A DNA stretch of 64,000 bases from Aquisalimonas sp. Lineage in GTDB: Bacteria > Pseudomonadota > Gammaproteobacteria > Nitrococcales > Aquisalimonadaceae. The notes under the pieces are model-generated. The model made no database searches and was not told where the DNA came from. It worked only from the letters and a program-made list of their open reading frames with translations. The stretch lies in the NCBI RefSeq assembly GCF_007120195.1, contig NZ_SKOG01000145.1:1-64000 (forward strand), in the 5' to 3' direction. The position numbers and the translations under genes were made by a program. Positions within the stretch are counted from its first letter, which is position 1. The number at the start of each line of letters is the position of its first letter. This document shows, piece after piece, positions 51,030-60,881 of this stretch.

Positions 51030-52379
51030 ATGAACAATCGCGACATCATCGCCCGCGACCTCAATGCCGTCTGGCACCCCTGCACACAGATGAAGGACCA
51101 CGAATGGTTGCCGCTGGTGCCCATCAAGCGGGGCCAAGGGGTGTGGCTGGAGGACTTCGACGGCAATCGCTACATCGACGCCATCAGCTCCTGGTGGGTC
51201 AACCTGTTCGGCCACGCCAATCCACGGATTAATCAGGCCCTCAAGCAACAGCTCGACGAGCTGGAGCACGTCATCCTGGCCGGTTTTTCCCACAAGCCCG
51301 TGGTGGACCTCTCAGAGCGCCTGGTCGACATCACGCCCGCGCCGTTGAGCCGCTGCTTCTACACCGACAACGGCTCCAGTGCCGTCGAAGTGGCTTTGAA
51401 GATGAGCTACCACTACTGGAAGAATTGCGGCGATGCGGGCAAAACCAAATTCATCACGCTGAGCCAGAGCTATCACGGCGAGACCCTGGGCACACTGGGG
51501 GTCGGTGATGTCGCCCTTTACAAGGAGACCTACAAGCCGTTGCTGATGGAGGCCATTACGGTGCCGTCGCCGGACTGCTTCCATCGGGCGGACGGCGAGA
51601 GCTGGGAAAGCCATACCCGCCGAATGTTCGAGCTGATGGAGACGGCCCTTGAGGCCCACGCCCATGAGGCGGCGGCGGTTATCGTCGAGCCGCTGCTTCA
51701 ATGCGCCACCGGCATGCGTATGTACCACCCCGCGTATCTGGAGTTGCTCCGCGAGGCCTGTGATCGCCACGGCGTGCACCTGATTGCCGATGAGATCGCC
51801 ACGGGGTTCGGGCGCACGGGCACGATGTTCGCCTGTGAACAGGCCGCGATTTGCCCGGACTTCCTGCTGCTTTCCAAGGGACTCACCGCCGGCTACCTGC
51901 CGCTCGCCGTGGTGATGACGAATGACACCGTCTACCAGGCATTCTACGATGATTTCGCGACGCTGCGCGCGTTTATGCACTCGCATAGCTACACCGGCAA
52001 CCCCCTGGCCTGCCGCGCCGCGCTGGCAACCCTGGACATCTTCAAACAGGACCAAGTCATCGCGCGCAATCGCAGCCTGGCGGAGTACATGCGCCAGGCC
52101 GTGTCGCACCTGGAGAGCCACCCGCATGTGGGCGAGATCCGCCAGCACGGCATGGTGCTGGCCATAGAGATGGTGAAGGACAAGGCGAGCCGCGAACCAT
52201 TCCCCTGGCAGGAGCGGCGCGGGCTGCGTGTCTACCAGCACGCGTTGACCCGCGAGGCGTTGCTGCGACCGCTCGGCAATGTGGTCTATCTCATGCCGCC
52301 TTACGTCATCCACGAGGCGCAGATTGACCATCTGGCCACGGTCGCCAGCGAGGGTATCGAGCTGGCGACCCGAGATTGA
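51030..52379 (+). CDS. bioA: Adenosylmethionine--8-amino-7-oxononanoate transaminase
   Basis: WHPCTQMKDHEWLPLVPIKRGQGVWLEDFDGNRYIDAISSWWVNLFGHANPRIN, FYTDNGSSAVEVALKMSYHYW, LSQSYHGETLGTLGVGDVALYKETY, SKGLTAGYLPLAVV. Confidence 0.95.
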   Translation: MNNRDIIARDLNAVWHPCTQMKDHEWLPLVPIKRGQGVWLEDFDGNRYIDAISSWWVNLFGHANPRINQALKQQLDELEHVILAGFSHKPVVDLSERLVDITPAPLSRCFYTDNGSSAVEVALKMSYHYWKNCGDAGKTKFITLSQSYHGETLGTLGVGDVALYKETYKPLLMEAITVPSPDCFHRADGESWESHTRRMFELMETALEAHAHEAAAVIVEPLLQCATGMRMYHPAYLELLREACDRHGVHLIADEIATGFGRTGTMFACEQAAICPDFLLLSKGLTAGYLPLAVVMTNDTVYQAFYDDFATLRAFMHSHSYTGNPLACRAALATLDIFKQDQVIARNRSLAEYMRQAVSHLESHPHVGEIRQHGMVLAIEMVKDKASREPFPWQERRGLRVYQHALTREALLRPLGNVVYLMPPYVIHEAQIDHLATVASEGIELATRD

Positions 52380-52441
52380 AACGGGTCGTCGTGCTGGTGC
52401 TGCTCAACCGCGCCTGGGCGCCGCGCGCCGGCTTCGGCCCG

Positions 52442-53173
52442 TCACGCCAGATCCCCCCATAGCGTTTGTAACGCGGCGAGGACAGCGACACCGGCGGTCT
52501 CGGTGCGCAGCACGCGCGGGCCGAGACGCACGGGCTCGAACCCGTTCTCCCTGGCGCCGGAGGCCTCCCGCTCGTTGAGCCCACCTTCCGGGCCGATCAG
52601 CAATGTGCAGCCCGCCTCCCCGGGGGGTGGCAGATCACTGACCCGGCAGCCCCCCTGCGGATTCAGAAACAGCCGCACCCCGCCGGGGAATTCGGCCCAT
52701 CGCGAGGACAGGGGGCGGGCATCGTCCAGGGCCGGAAGGAGATTCCGGCCGCACTGCTCGCAGGCACTGATGACGATACTGCGCCAATGATCAACCTTTT
52801 TTTGCAGGCGGGCGGGTTCGGTGTTGATGACACTGCGGGCCGTGATCACGGGGATGATCCGGCTGACCCCCAGTTCCACCGCCTTCTGAATGGTCCAGTC
52901 CATGCGCTCGCCCTTGCTGATGCCTTGGATCAGCACGGTGTGCAGCGGCGATTCCACGCCGCCGTCGCGGGCCCCCGTCAGGAGGATTGCCACGCGCCGC
53001 CGCTCCACGGCAATGACCTGGGCATCATGACTGCCACCCCGACCGTCAAAGGCGACCAGGGGGTGGCCGGCGCGCAGCCGCAGTACCCGGAGATGGTTGG
53101 CTGCCGCCCCTTCCAGAGTCAGTTCCACTCCTTCCGCGAGCGGCCCCGGCACGTGGATCCGCGGGATTCGCAT
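52442..53173 (-). CDS. rsmE: 16S rRNA (uracil1498-N3)-methyltransferase
   Basis: MRIPRIHVPGPLAEG, HLRVLRLRAGHPLVAFDGRGG, KGERMDWTIQKAVELGVSRIIPVITARSV, LLIGPEGGLNEREASGA. Confidence 0.94.
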   Translation of the reverse strand: MRIPRIHVPGPLAEGVELTLEGAAANHLRVLRLRAGHPLVAFDGRGGSHDAQVIAVERRRVAILLTGARDGGVESPLHTVLIQGISKGERMDWTIQKAVELGVSRIIPVITARSVINTEPARLQKKVDHWRSIVISACEQCGRNLLPALDDARPLSSRWAEFPGGVRLFLNPQGGCRVSDLPPPGEAGCTLLIGPEGGLNEREASGARENGFEPVRLGPRVLRTETAGVAVLAALQTLWGDLA

Positions 53174-53256
53174 GGCGTAACCCTAACAGGATGCTGAAAA
53201 AAGGCCATCCTGGCGCTGTTCCAGCTCGCTGCGCCACGGCACATGTCCGCGAATTG

Positions 53257-53778
53257 CTAGTAGGCCTGCTCAAACGGATTCTCAGCGGGCTGCCAGTCGA
53301 ACAAGGCGCGGTGGGTCTGGGCCTCGATGTAATCCAGATCGGGGATCAGCGCCGGCTCGCCCTCGGCCAACACCGCCTGCCGCACGACCGGACCCTGACC
53401 TTCCGCTTCCTCCACCGGCTCCAGAGCCCGCCGATGGACATTCACCAGCCGCGGAATGCTGCGGGTGCGAACGGCGACGTACGGCATACCGGCGCGTCCG
53501 CCCACGGCCTTGAGCACCACGGTCCGGGCCCGTGAACCGGCATCCGCGACGGGCAGGCCATTCAGGGCCTCGAGGGCAACGCAGGGCAAGTGCTGCCCCC
53601 GCCACGGCACGAGTCCAAGCAGCCAGTGCGGCTGTTCGGCGTCCCTTGAGCCCTTGGGGGTGGTGTAGTCCACCACCTCCGCAACGATCGTCTCGGGGAG
53701 CAGCAGGTTGCTGTCTTCCAGGGGCAGCAGCAGACTGCGCATCGAGTCATCTGTGTCCGGCATCGATCCGTCTCTCAT
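53257..53778 (-). CDS. CheW-like chemosensory adaptor (ChpC-like)
   Basis: LLLPETIVAEVVDY...PHWLLGLVPWRGQHLPCVALEALNG CheW fold; downstream of cheB/chpA. Confidence 0.8.
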   Translation of the reverse strand: MRDGSMPDTDDSMRSLLLPLEDSNLLLPETIVAEVVDYTTPKGSRDAEQPHWLLGLVPWRGQHLPCVALEALNGLPVADAGSRARTVVLKAVGGRAGMPYVAVRTRSIPRLVNVHRRALEPVEEAEGQGPVVRQAVLAEGEPALIPDLDYIEAQTHRALFDWQPAENPFEQAY

Positions 53779-53819
53779 ACTCTTAGGCCCGTCGTGCGCG
53801 CGGACACGCGCAGACGCAA

Positions 53820-54806
53820 TCAGGCCTGTTGCTGTTCCGGGTGCGTGGAGTGCAGCAGCGCCCGGGCCAATTCCTCGGGGTTGCCGCGCCAAGCGACCAC
53901 TCCGGTTGCGGCAGCGCGATTCGGCATGCTGCTGATGGCACAGCTGGCCGCGTCCTGCGCCCAAACCGTGCCGCCCGCTGCAGCCACGGCCTGCGCCCCC
54001 TCGGTACCATCGTCTCCCATGCCGCTGAAAACGATAGCGCCCGCGCTCGGACCATAGACCCGGGCGACCTCTCGCATGACCCCATCGATGCTGGGGCTGC
54101 AACGCCGGCCAGGTGCTGGTTCAGCCCGGAGCTCGACCCGCTTCATGTCCGAGAGGTACAGGGCATGGTTCACCGGCATCACGTAGACCCTTCCGAGGTG
54201 CAGATCCACGCCCTCAGACAGGGGCTCGACATGTAACCGGGTGGCGCGGTCGAGCTGGGCGGCCAATAGATCGACGAAACCGACACCGATGTGCTGAACC
54301 ACAATGAGCGTGGCCTCCGGCACTACCGGAAAGGCGCCAAGAAAGCGCTTCACCGCCTGGGGACCGCCGACGGACGAGCCCAGCACCCACAAACGGGGGC
54401 CAGCCGCCATTTCCGGTACCGGTGTCTCGAGGGCAATGGCATCGCCGGTCGCGGCGGGCGCGACCATGCCCAAAATTTTTCCAGCAAGCCGGCGAATCCA
54501 GACATGCTGGTGATGCGCCGGGGCCTCCTCGTGGAAGAGGACGGGGGGAAGGTCCTCGCCATCCAGCAATGTATTGAGCGCATCCAGATCCCGATCTCCC
54601 GCAGTACGCATGTCCACGACAAGGGCCTGAAGGTCCGCTCGGGACAAACCCGCCAGGACGTTCGCGAGATCCGTTTCCAGGGCGACCTCGAGCCCGTGCT
54701 GCGCCAGCCCCTCCCGTAGCACGGCGCGCATGGCCACATCCGCGCCGACGAGCCCGACCCGTACCGCACCCCACCCGGGCCTTGCCAATGTATCAGTGGC
54801 CCCCAT
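53820..54806 (-). CDS. CheB-type methylesterase (ChpB-like) with degenerate receiver
   Basis: LWVLGSSVGGPQAVKRFLGAFP, IVVQHIGVGFVDLLAAQLDRAT, GAIVFSGMGDDGTEGAQAVAAAGGTVWAQDAASCAISSMP. Confidence 0.9.
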   Translation of the reverse strand: MGATDTLARPGWGAVRVGLVGADVAMRAVLREGLAQHGLEVALETDLANVLAGLSRADLQALVVDMRTAGDRDLDALNTLLDGEDLPPVLFHEEAPAHHQHVWIRRLAGKILGMVAPAATGDAIALETPVPEMAAGPRLWVLGSSVGGPQAVKRFLGAFPVVPEATLIVVQHIGVGFVDLLAAQLDRATRLHVEPLSEGVDLHLGRVYVMPVNHALYLSDMKRVELRAEPAPGRRCSPSIDGVMREVARVYGPSAGAIVFSGMGDDGTEGAQAVAAAGGTVWAQDAASCAISSMPNRAAATGVVAWRGNPEELARALLHSTHPEQQQA

Positions 54807-57800
54807 GGCGTGTTGTCAGCAACTCCTCCAGATTTCCGAGAAGATCCGACTCCTGGTAAGGTTTGCCCAGATACCGGTCGACGCCGAGATTGAGCGCGCG
54901 TTGGCGGTGCTTCTCGCCGGTGCGTGACGTAATCATCACAATCGGCACATCGCGCAGCCGGGCGTCATTGCGCATGTGCATGACCAGCTCGTAACCGTCC
55001 ATACGCGGCATTTCGATATCCAGCAACATGGCATCCGGGACCGTGTCCTGCAACTTGGCCACGGCATCCACCCCGTCGCTGGCCGTTACGACCTCCATGT
55101 GATTGCGCTCCAGCAACCGCGCCGCCACTTTGCGCATGGTGATGGAATCATCGACCACCATGACGAGTGGCTCCGCAGCCACGTCGAGCGCAGGCAGGCT
55201 TTCCGTACCGACATCCTCCAGGGCGTCGTCTGCAAGACCAGCCACCGCACCCTGGCGCATGAGAGCGCTCATCTCAAGAATGAGCACGACGCGACCGTCG
55301 GCGAGAATCGTCGCGCCGTAAATGCCGGGCACGGTGCTAATCTGCGGGCCGACCGACTTGACAACAATCTCGCGAGATCCGATCAGCTCATCGACATGCA
55401 TGGCCAGCCGGTAATCGCCACTGTGGAGCAGGACGAGGGGGACGTGATCGTCGTGCCCGGCCAGGCTGGGTTCGCCGTCGCCGAGCATCAGCGACAGTGC
55501 TGTCACCTGGTAGTCGTGACCCAAGTAGTGATACTTGGCCTCCTCGCCCTGGGAAAGATAGGTCCGCATCTGGTCACGGGGCACCCGCACCACACCGCTT
55601 ATGCTAGTCAGCGGGATGGCGTAGGTCTGCTCGCCGGTGGCACAAAGCAGTGCCTGGTTCATCGCGAGCGTAAACGGCAGGCGGACGATAAACCGTGTAC
55701 CTTTGCCGCGCTCGGATTCGATCTCGAGGGTTCCGCCAAGCTGCTTGATTTCCGCGTTCACCACGTCCATGCCGACCCCACGGCCGGCTACCTGCGTCAC
55801 TTCCCGGGCCGTACTGAAGCCTTGTTCCAGGACGAACTGCATCACTTCGCGATCCGTGAGCTCGCCGGCCTCCCGCAGCAAGCCGCGCTCATGCGCCTTG
55901 CGCCGGATAGCTTCCAGGTTCATGCCGGCGCCGTCGTCGGCCACCCAAAGCACCACTTCGGCTCCTTCCCGGTCCAAGGTCAAGGTGATCTGACCGGCCT
56001 CGGGCTTGCCGGCCGCCTGTCGCTCTTCAGGGGACTCGATCCCATGGGCAACGGCGTTGCGCAGCATGTGCTCGAGCGGCGCCACCACCCGATCCAGCAC
56101 GCTACGGTCCATCTCCCCTTGCGCCCCCTGGACCCGGATCTCGGCCTTGCGGCCCAGCTCGCCGGCAGTCTGGCGAACGATCCGCCGCAGCCGCGGCACC
56201 AGGCTGGCAAAGGGCACCATGCGGGTTCGCATGAGGCCGTCCTGGAGTTCGGTATTCACTCGGGATTGCTGCAGCAGCAGGGTTTCCGACTCGCGCGAGA
56301 GCTGGTCCAGCAGGGATTCAATGCTGGACAGGTCGTTGACCGATTCCCCCAGGCGCCGCGAAAGCTCCTGCATGCGCGTAAAACGATCGAGCTCCAGGGG
56401 ATCGAACCCTTCCTCCTGATCCTGACCGCCCGCCGCCGCCGACGCAACATCACCGGCGAGCTCCCGGTCGTAGCGGTAGGGGATCCGGGCTTCGGTTTCG
56501 ATCTCCAGGGTCCGCAGCTGCTCACGCAGCCGTTCGACGGTTTGATTGAGCTCACCCAGATTGAAACGGAACGCCCCCACCTGCCGCTCCAGTCGCGCAC
56601 GGTAGATGCTGACCTCACCGGCATAGCTCACCAGGCTATCGAGCAGGTCCGCACGCACGCGGATCTGCTCCTCCCGGGCGGTGCGGTTACCATCATCCTT
56701 GGACTGGACGGGTCGCTGCGCCGGCTCGATAACCGGCGTCCCCACGGCGCCGGTGTCGGCAACAGTCACGGCCCGATCAGCCCGGTCCTCCTCACCCGCC
56801 GGTTGCATCTGCTCGAGCTGGGTCAGAAGATCCGTGGCTTCCCCCAGGGGAATCCCGCTTGCGGCTTGCTCGCGCAGCCAGTGCAGACGATCATGGCTGC
56901 GGTCCAAGAGATCAAACAGCCGCGCGTCGGCGACGTGCTGGCCATCGCGAAACCGCACCAGCAACGACTCCAACGCGTGGCTCAGATTGGCCATCGGCCG
57001 ATACCCGGCCATCCGGGCACCACCTTTCAGGGTGTGCAACGCGCGCTCCAGATCCTGGACGAGACCCCGATCATCGGGCGTTTCCATCCATGCATGCTGG
57101 ACGGATTCGATGCCCTGCAGAATCTCGCTCGCTTCCTCCAGGAACAGGTCCATGAGTTCGCGTTCGCCTTCATCCTCGGGCGCTGTCGGCTCGCCGTCAT
57201 GGCAGCCGCTGGCGCCACGCAGCCGGTCGATGCGGCCGATAATGGCTTGCGCATCATCGCCTTCACCCGGCTCGCGAGCGGCATTGGTCAAACGCACCAG
57301 CTCATCGAAGGCATCGCGCAGGACCGTGAAGAACTCGTCGTCACCGGCAACACGCCCGCCCTCGAGATCGTTCACCAGGCTTTCCACGGCATGACAAAGG
57401 CCGGCGATCGCGTCGAAGCGCGCTAATCGGGCGCCGCCCTTGAGGGTATGCAGCGAGCGCTGGAGCTCCGACAATGATCCTTCGTGCTCGGGGTCATCCT
57501 CCCAGCGGGTCAGGGTGTCGTCGAGAAAGGCGAGGATGTCGCCCGCCTCTTCCAGGAACAACGCCACCAGATCCTGGTCAACGTCGTCCTGCGGCGACTC
57601 GTCGCCATCGGCCCATGATGCCTCTGGGCGCGGCTCGGGGCCGGTTGCCGCCAGCACGCGCGCTTCCTCAGCCGTGGCGCTGGAAGCAGCCAGTGAGGCA
57701 AGCTCGCGGCGCAGCTCGCTGGAATCGGGCGGAGTGTCGCCCTGGCCCAGCGATACCACCATCTGCTCGAGCAGCTCCGCGCCCTGGGCCATGAGGCGGC

Positions 57801-60714
57801 GTTCGTGCTCGTCCAGCCCCCGGCCTTCACCGCAGCGCGTGGTGGCATGGAGTTCCAGATCGCGCGCCAATGTCGCCACGGATTGCACATTCGCCATGCG
57901 CGCACTGCCGCTTAGGGTGTGCAGTGCGCGCAGAAAGTCCTCGCAGATCGGGACGTCCACGTGGCCATCACCGGCCGCAATGAAATCGCGGACCACGCGC
58001 AGGTGGCTCGCCGTTTCATTGCGAAAGATGTCATAAAGGGCAGCATCCATGCCCTGAGTGCCGGCGAACGCCGTATCCTGTTCGCACGCGCTACCGGCCT
58101 CCACGCCGCCCTCGTCCCCGCCCTGCTCGCCGACGAACTCGGCCTCCGCCGGCCCCGGCGCAGGGATGGGCACTTCAGTCGGCAGCGCGTCGTCCGGCGT
58201 TGCCAACCCGGGTGCCGATTCGGCCTCCACCTCCACGGCCTCTGCGGCGCCCTGCGCCTTGGCAGGCTCGCCGGTGCTGTCATCCGCTGCAAACGCTGCG
58301 AGCGATTCCGGCTCCGGGTCACCGTCCGCCAGGCGCACCGCCTCGCGCATCAGCGCCCGGACGTCCGCGGTCGGCGCCTGGCCGCTCTGGAGTTCCTTGA
58401 CCAGCTGGAGTACCGCGTCCTGCACATGATCGATCAACGAGAACACCTGCGGCCCGCTGGTCACGTAGCCGTCGATGATGCGGTTGAGCAGACGCTCCAC
58501 CGACCAGGCAAGCTCACCAAGCAACAGGGTACCGGCCAGCCGCCCGCTGCCCTTGAGGGTATGAAACGTGCGCCGGAGGGTCATCAGGGCGTCCGGCTGC
58601 CCCGTATCGGCGCGCCAGCGCGGGCAGCTCTCCCGGATCGACTCCACGCACTCGTAAACTTCTTCCAGGAAGATCTCAAGGATCTCCGGGTCCAGTTCCG
58701 CGGCTGTCACCGCGACATCGAAATCAACGCCGCCGCTCGATCCCGTCCATTCCGCCGGTGCTGGCGATGCGGCGATGTCGGTCCCGGCAGCCGGAGGAGG
58801 CACAATGCGTTGCGCGGGTTCAGCTGCCGCATCCGGTAGCGGCCCCGGTGTAGGCGCTTCGGTCACGGCCTCGCCCGCTGACCACTCGTCCCAATCCGGA
58901 GCCACCGTCGCGGCAGCGACCGCTCCCTCGGTCCCGGTTGCCAGCCCCGCTGCAACGGCGACCGGCTCCACCTCTCCCGAGGCCATGGATGTATCATCGC
59001 TGAGAGTGGCGCTCGCGTAGCCGAGCACACGGACACTCTCCTCGGCCACATCCAGGATGCGCTCACGCCCGCTACGATTTTCCAGCACGGCCTCGAGGTA
59101 GTACTCCAGGCTGGTGATGGCATCCGCCAGGCTGTCGAGGCGGTCCTCGGGCGGTAATTCCCCGGCCTCGATGATTTCCTCGCGGATGCAACGCCCGGCC
59201 GCGTTGAGCAACCCTCCCGCACGCACGAGGTCGAGCATCTCCAGGACACCCTGGAGTCGCCGCAGCAGCGGCTCCAGGTCGGCCGGTTGCGCTTCGCCAC
59301 GGCCTTCCGTCACCGCCACAAGGGCTGCTTTGATGGCGCCGAAATCAGACACGGCCTCGCGGATGGCGGTGAGATACACACCGCGGTAGTCGAGCTCGAC
59401 GAAATCCCTGTCCTGCAGTACGACCGGATCGCCGCCCATGTCCTTGTCAGATGCCTCGATGACCTCCGGAGCCCCGCCACGGTCGACTAAACCGTCCAGC
59501 GCTGACTCGACGTACAGCAGCGCCCGGGCGAAGTCCATGAGTTCCTGTTCGACGCCGGCCTGGCCCTCGGCAAGGCGCTCCACCAGTGGCACCTGCTCAC
59601 GTATCACGCACCGAGGCACAGCTAAACCGAGCATCCCGAGGGTGTCGGCGATACGCTTGAGCATGTCGTCCATGCCGCTCAGGCGGTCAGGTTCGGACTG
59701 ATTGCCGCGGACGTACAGGTCCAGCGCATCCTTGATGGTGGTGAGGTCCTCGCCCAGAGCGTCCGCGACACTTTGCAGGATGTCGGAGCCTGGTTGATAG
59801 CCGCCGATGTTTTCCGCATTGGCAGCCTGCGGCGTGTCGCCCAGGTCACCGCCAAGCGAGAACCGCCGCTGAATCTCGCCCAGTCGGCCAGTGCACACAC
59901 CGAGCTGCTCGATGTGGTCGAGCATGTTCTTGAACAGAGCCCGCGACGGCTCTTCCACGAGGGCGGATCCGCCGTGGTCGATCACCTGTCTGAGGTGCCG
60001 ATCCACTTGGCCAAGCAGGCTCTTCACAGCGGGGGTTGTCTCGAGTTCCTCAAGACGCAAGCCATCGACGAGACCGGCGGCAACCCACCAGAGTTCACCG
60101 CTGCCATCGTCGCCGGACGCGGCCTCGAGCTGCTCGAGAACGGTTTGCATGCGCTCGAGGCTGCGCTCCATCGACTCGCCGCGCAGGTAGGCCAGCAGTG
60201 CACGCTGATAGGCAGGGCGGTGCTGGCGCGCCACCCCGGCAATCGAGCCGGCACCCGGACGCTCGTGCCTGGGAGCACCCGGCCGTGCCCCCAGGTCCGG
60301 GGCCAAGAGGACGCCTTGTGTCAGCGGGCATGCACCGCGGAGGACGCGCAGATCATTGAGTAGCGGCAACACCAGTGCGGCGCTGTCACGCTGGCCACGC
60401 TGAACACGCTCCAGATAGTCAGCGACAGACAGGATACCCCGCATGAGAGTCTCTTCAGCATCTCCCGTCTGGGCGAGATCGCCGTTGATCAGGCCCTCCA
60501 AGACCCGCTCCATTTCCTGCACAAGCCGAGACAGCCCGTAGAGTTCCAGCATTTGCAGCGTGCCGTAAACCTGGTGCAGGTACGTGGCACAAAAGCGCAG
60601 CCGCGTGCGGTCGCTGGAGTCCTCGGCGTAGTCTTCCAGTGCTTGCCCCGCCTGCTGGAGGGTGGCCTCCAACTCCTTGCGAACCCAGCCCAGTGTACTC
60701 GTGTCCTGATTCAT
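54793..60714 (-). CDS. Hybrid CheA-type histidine kinase of type IV pilus chemosensory system (ChpA/PilL-like)
   Basis: 1973 aa; four HPt motifs (FHTLKGSGRLAG, LHTLSGSARMAN, LHTLKGGARLAR, LHTLKGGARMAG), HATPase (DDGAGMNLEAIR, GRGVGMDVV), CheW domain, C-terminal REC (VMVVDDSITMRKV...DAMLLDIEMPRMDGYEL). Confidence 0.93.
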   Translation of the reverse strand: MNQDTSTLGWVRKELEATLQQAGQALEDYAEDSSDRTRLRFCATYLHQVYGTLQMLELYGLSRLVQEMERVLEGLINGDLAQTGDAEETLMRGILSVADYLERVQRGQRDSAALVLPLLNDLRVLRGACPLTQGVLLAPDLGARPGAPRHERPGAGSIAGVARQHRPAYQRALLAYLRGESMERSLERMQTVLEQLEAASGDDGSGELWWVAAGLVDGLRLEELETTPAVKSLLGQVDRHLRQVIDHGGSALVEEPSRALFKNMLDHIEQLGVCTGRLGEIQRRFSLGGDLGDTPQAANAENIGGYQPGSDILQSVADALGEDLTTIKDALDLYVRGNQSEPDRLSGMDDMLKRIADTLGMLGLAVPRCVIREQVPLVERLAEGQAGVEQELMDFARALLYVESALDGLVDRGGAPEVIEASDKDMGGDPVVLQDRDFVELDYRGVYLTAIREAVSDFGAIKAALVAVTEGRGEAQPADLEPLLRRLQGVLEMLDLVRAGGLLNAAGRCIREEIIEAGELPPEDRLDSLADAITSLEYYLEAVLENRSGRERILDVAEESVRVLGYASATLSDDTSMASGEVEPVAVAAGLATGTEGAVAAATVAPDWDEWSAGEAVTEAPTPGPLPDAAAEPAQRIVPPPAAGTDIAASPAPAEWTGSSGGVDFDVAVTAAELDPEILEIFLEEVYECVESIRESCPRWRADTGQPDALMTLRRTFHTLKGSGRLAGTLLLGELAWSVERLLNRIIDGYVTSGPQVFSLIDHVQDAVLQLVKELQSGQAPTADVRALMREAVRLADGDPEPESLAAFAADDSTGEPAKAQGAAEAVEVEAESAPGLATPDDALPTEVPIPAPGPAEAEFVGEQGGDEGGVEAGSACEQDTAFAGTQGMDAALYDIFRNETASHLRVVRDFIAAGDGHVDVPICEDFLRALHTLSGSARMANVQSVATLARDLELHATTRCGEGRGLDEHERRLMAQGAELLEQMVVSLGQGDTPPDSSELRRELASLAASSATAEEARVLAATGPEPRPEASWADGDESPQDDVDQDLVALFLEEAGDILAFLDDTLTRWEDDPEHEGSLSELQRSLHTLKGGARLARFDAIAGLCHAVESLVNDLEGGRVAGDDEFFTVLRDAFDELVRLTNAAREPGEGDDAQAIIGRIDRLRGASGCHDGEPTAPEDEGERELMDLFLEEASEILQGIESVQHAWMETPDDRGLVQDLERALHTLKGGARMAGYRPMANLSHALESLLVRFRDGQHVADARLFDLLDRSHDRLHWLREQAASGIPLGEATDLLTQLEQMQPAGEEDRADRAVTVADTGAVGTPVIEPAQRPVQSKDDGNRTAREEQIRVRADLLDSLVSYAGEVSIYRARLERQVGAFRFNLGELNQTVERLREQLRTLEIETEARIPYRYDRELAGDVASAAAGGQDQEEGFDPLELDRFTRMQELSRRLGESVNDLSSIESLLDQLSRESETLLLQQSRVNTELQDGLMRTRMVPFASLVPRLRRIVRQTAGELGRKAEIRVQGAQGEMDRSVLDRVVAPLEHMLRNAVAHGIESPEERQAAGKPEAGQITLTLDREGAEVVLWVADDGAGMNLEAIRRKAHERGLLREAGELTDREVMQFVLEQGFSTAREVTQVAGRGVGMDVVNAEIKQLGGTLEIESERGKGTRFIVRLPFTLAMNQALLCATGEQTYAIPLTSISGVVRVPRDQMRTYLSQGEEAKYHYLGHDYQVTALSLMLGDGEPSLAGHDDHVPLVLLHSGDYRLAMHVDELIGSREIVVKSVGPQISTVPGIYGATILADGRVVLILEMSALMRQGAVAGLADDALEDVGTESLPALDVAAEPLVMVVDDSITMRKVAARLLERNHMEVVTASDGVDAVAKLQDTVPDAMLLDIEMPRMDGYELVMHMRNDARLRDVPIVMITSRTGEKHRQRALNLGVDRYLGKPYQESDLLGNLEELLTTRHGGH

Positions 60715-60881
60715 AAGTTCGCGTTACCTCCGAGGCCCTCTGCGTCGCCAGAGCAAGGCGCAATGACGACGGCGTAGCTTGGCTGCGCGTGGAGGCGCAA
60801 CGCAGCACCGGCGAAACGGGGGGCTACCCCGCACGAGCTCGTCAATCGGCACGCTCGCGTCATTGTCGCTGTAGCCGCGAT

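Noticed and set aside
53170-53256. AGGATG...CATCCT inverted repeat between chpC and rsmE as a mobile-element end
   Set aside because: Only a 6-bp stem around an A-tract; more likely a weak terminator, insufficient to call.
54976-57426. 816-aa plus-strand ORF opposite the chpA gene
   Set aside because: Antisense shadow ORF produced by high GC and third-position bias; chpA has unmistakable domain motifs on the minus strand.
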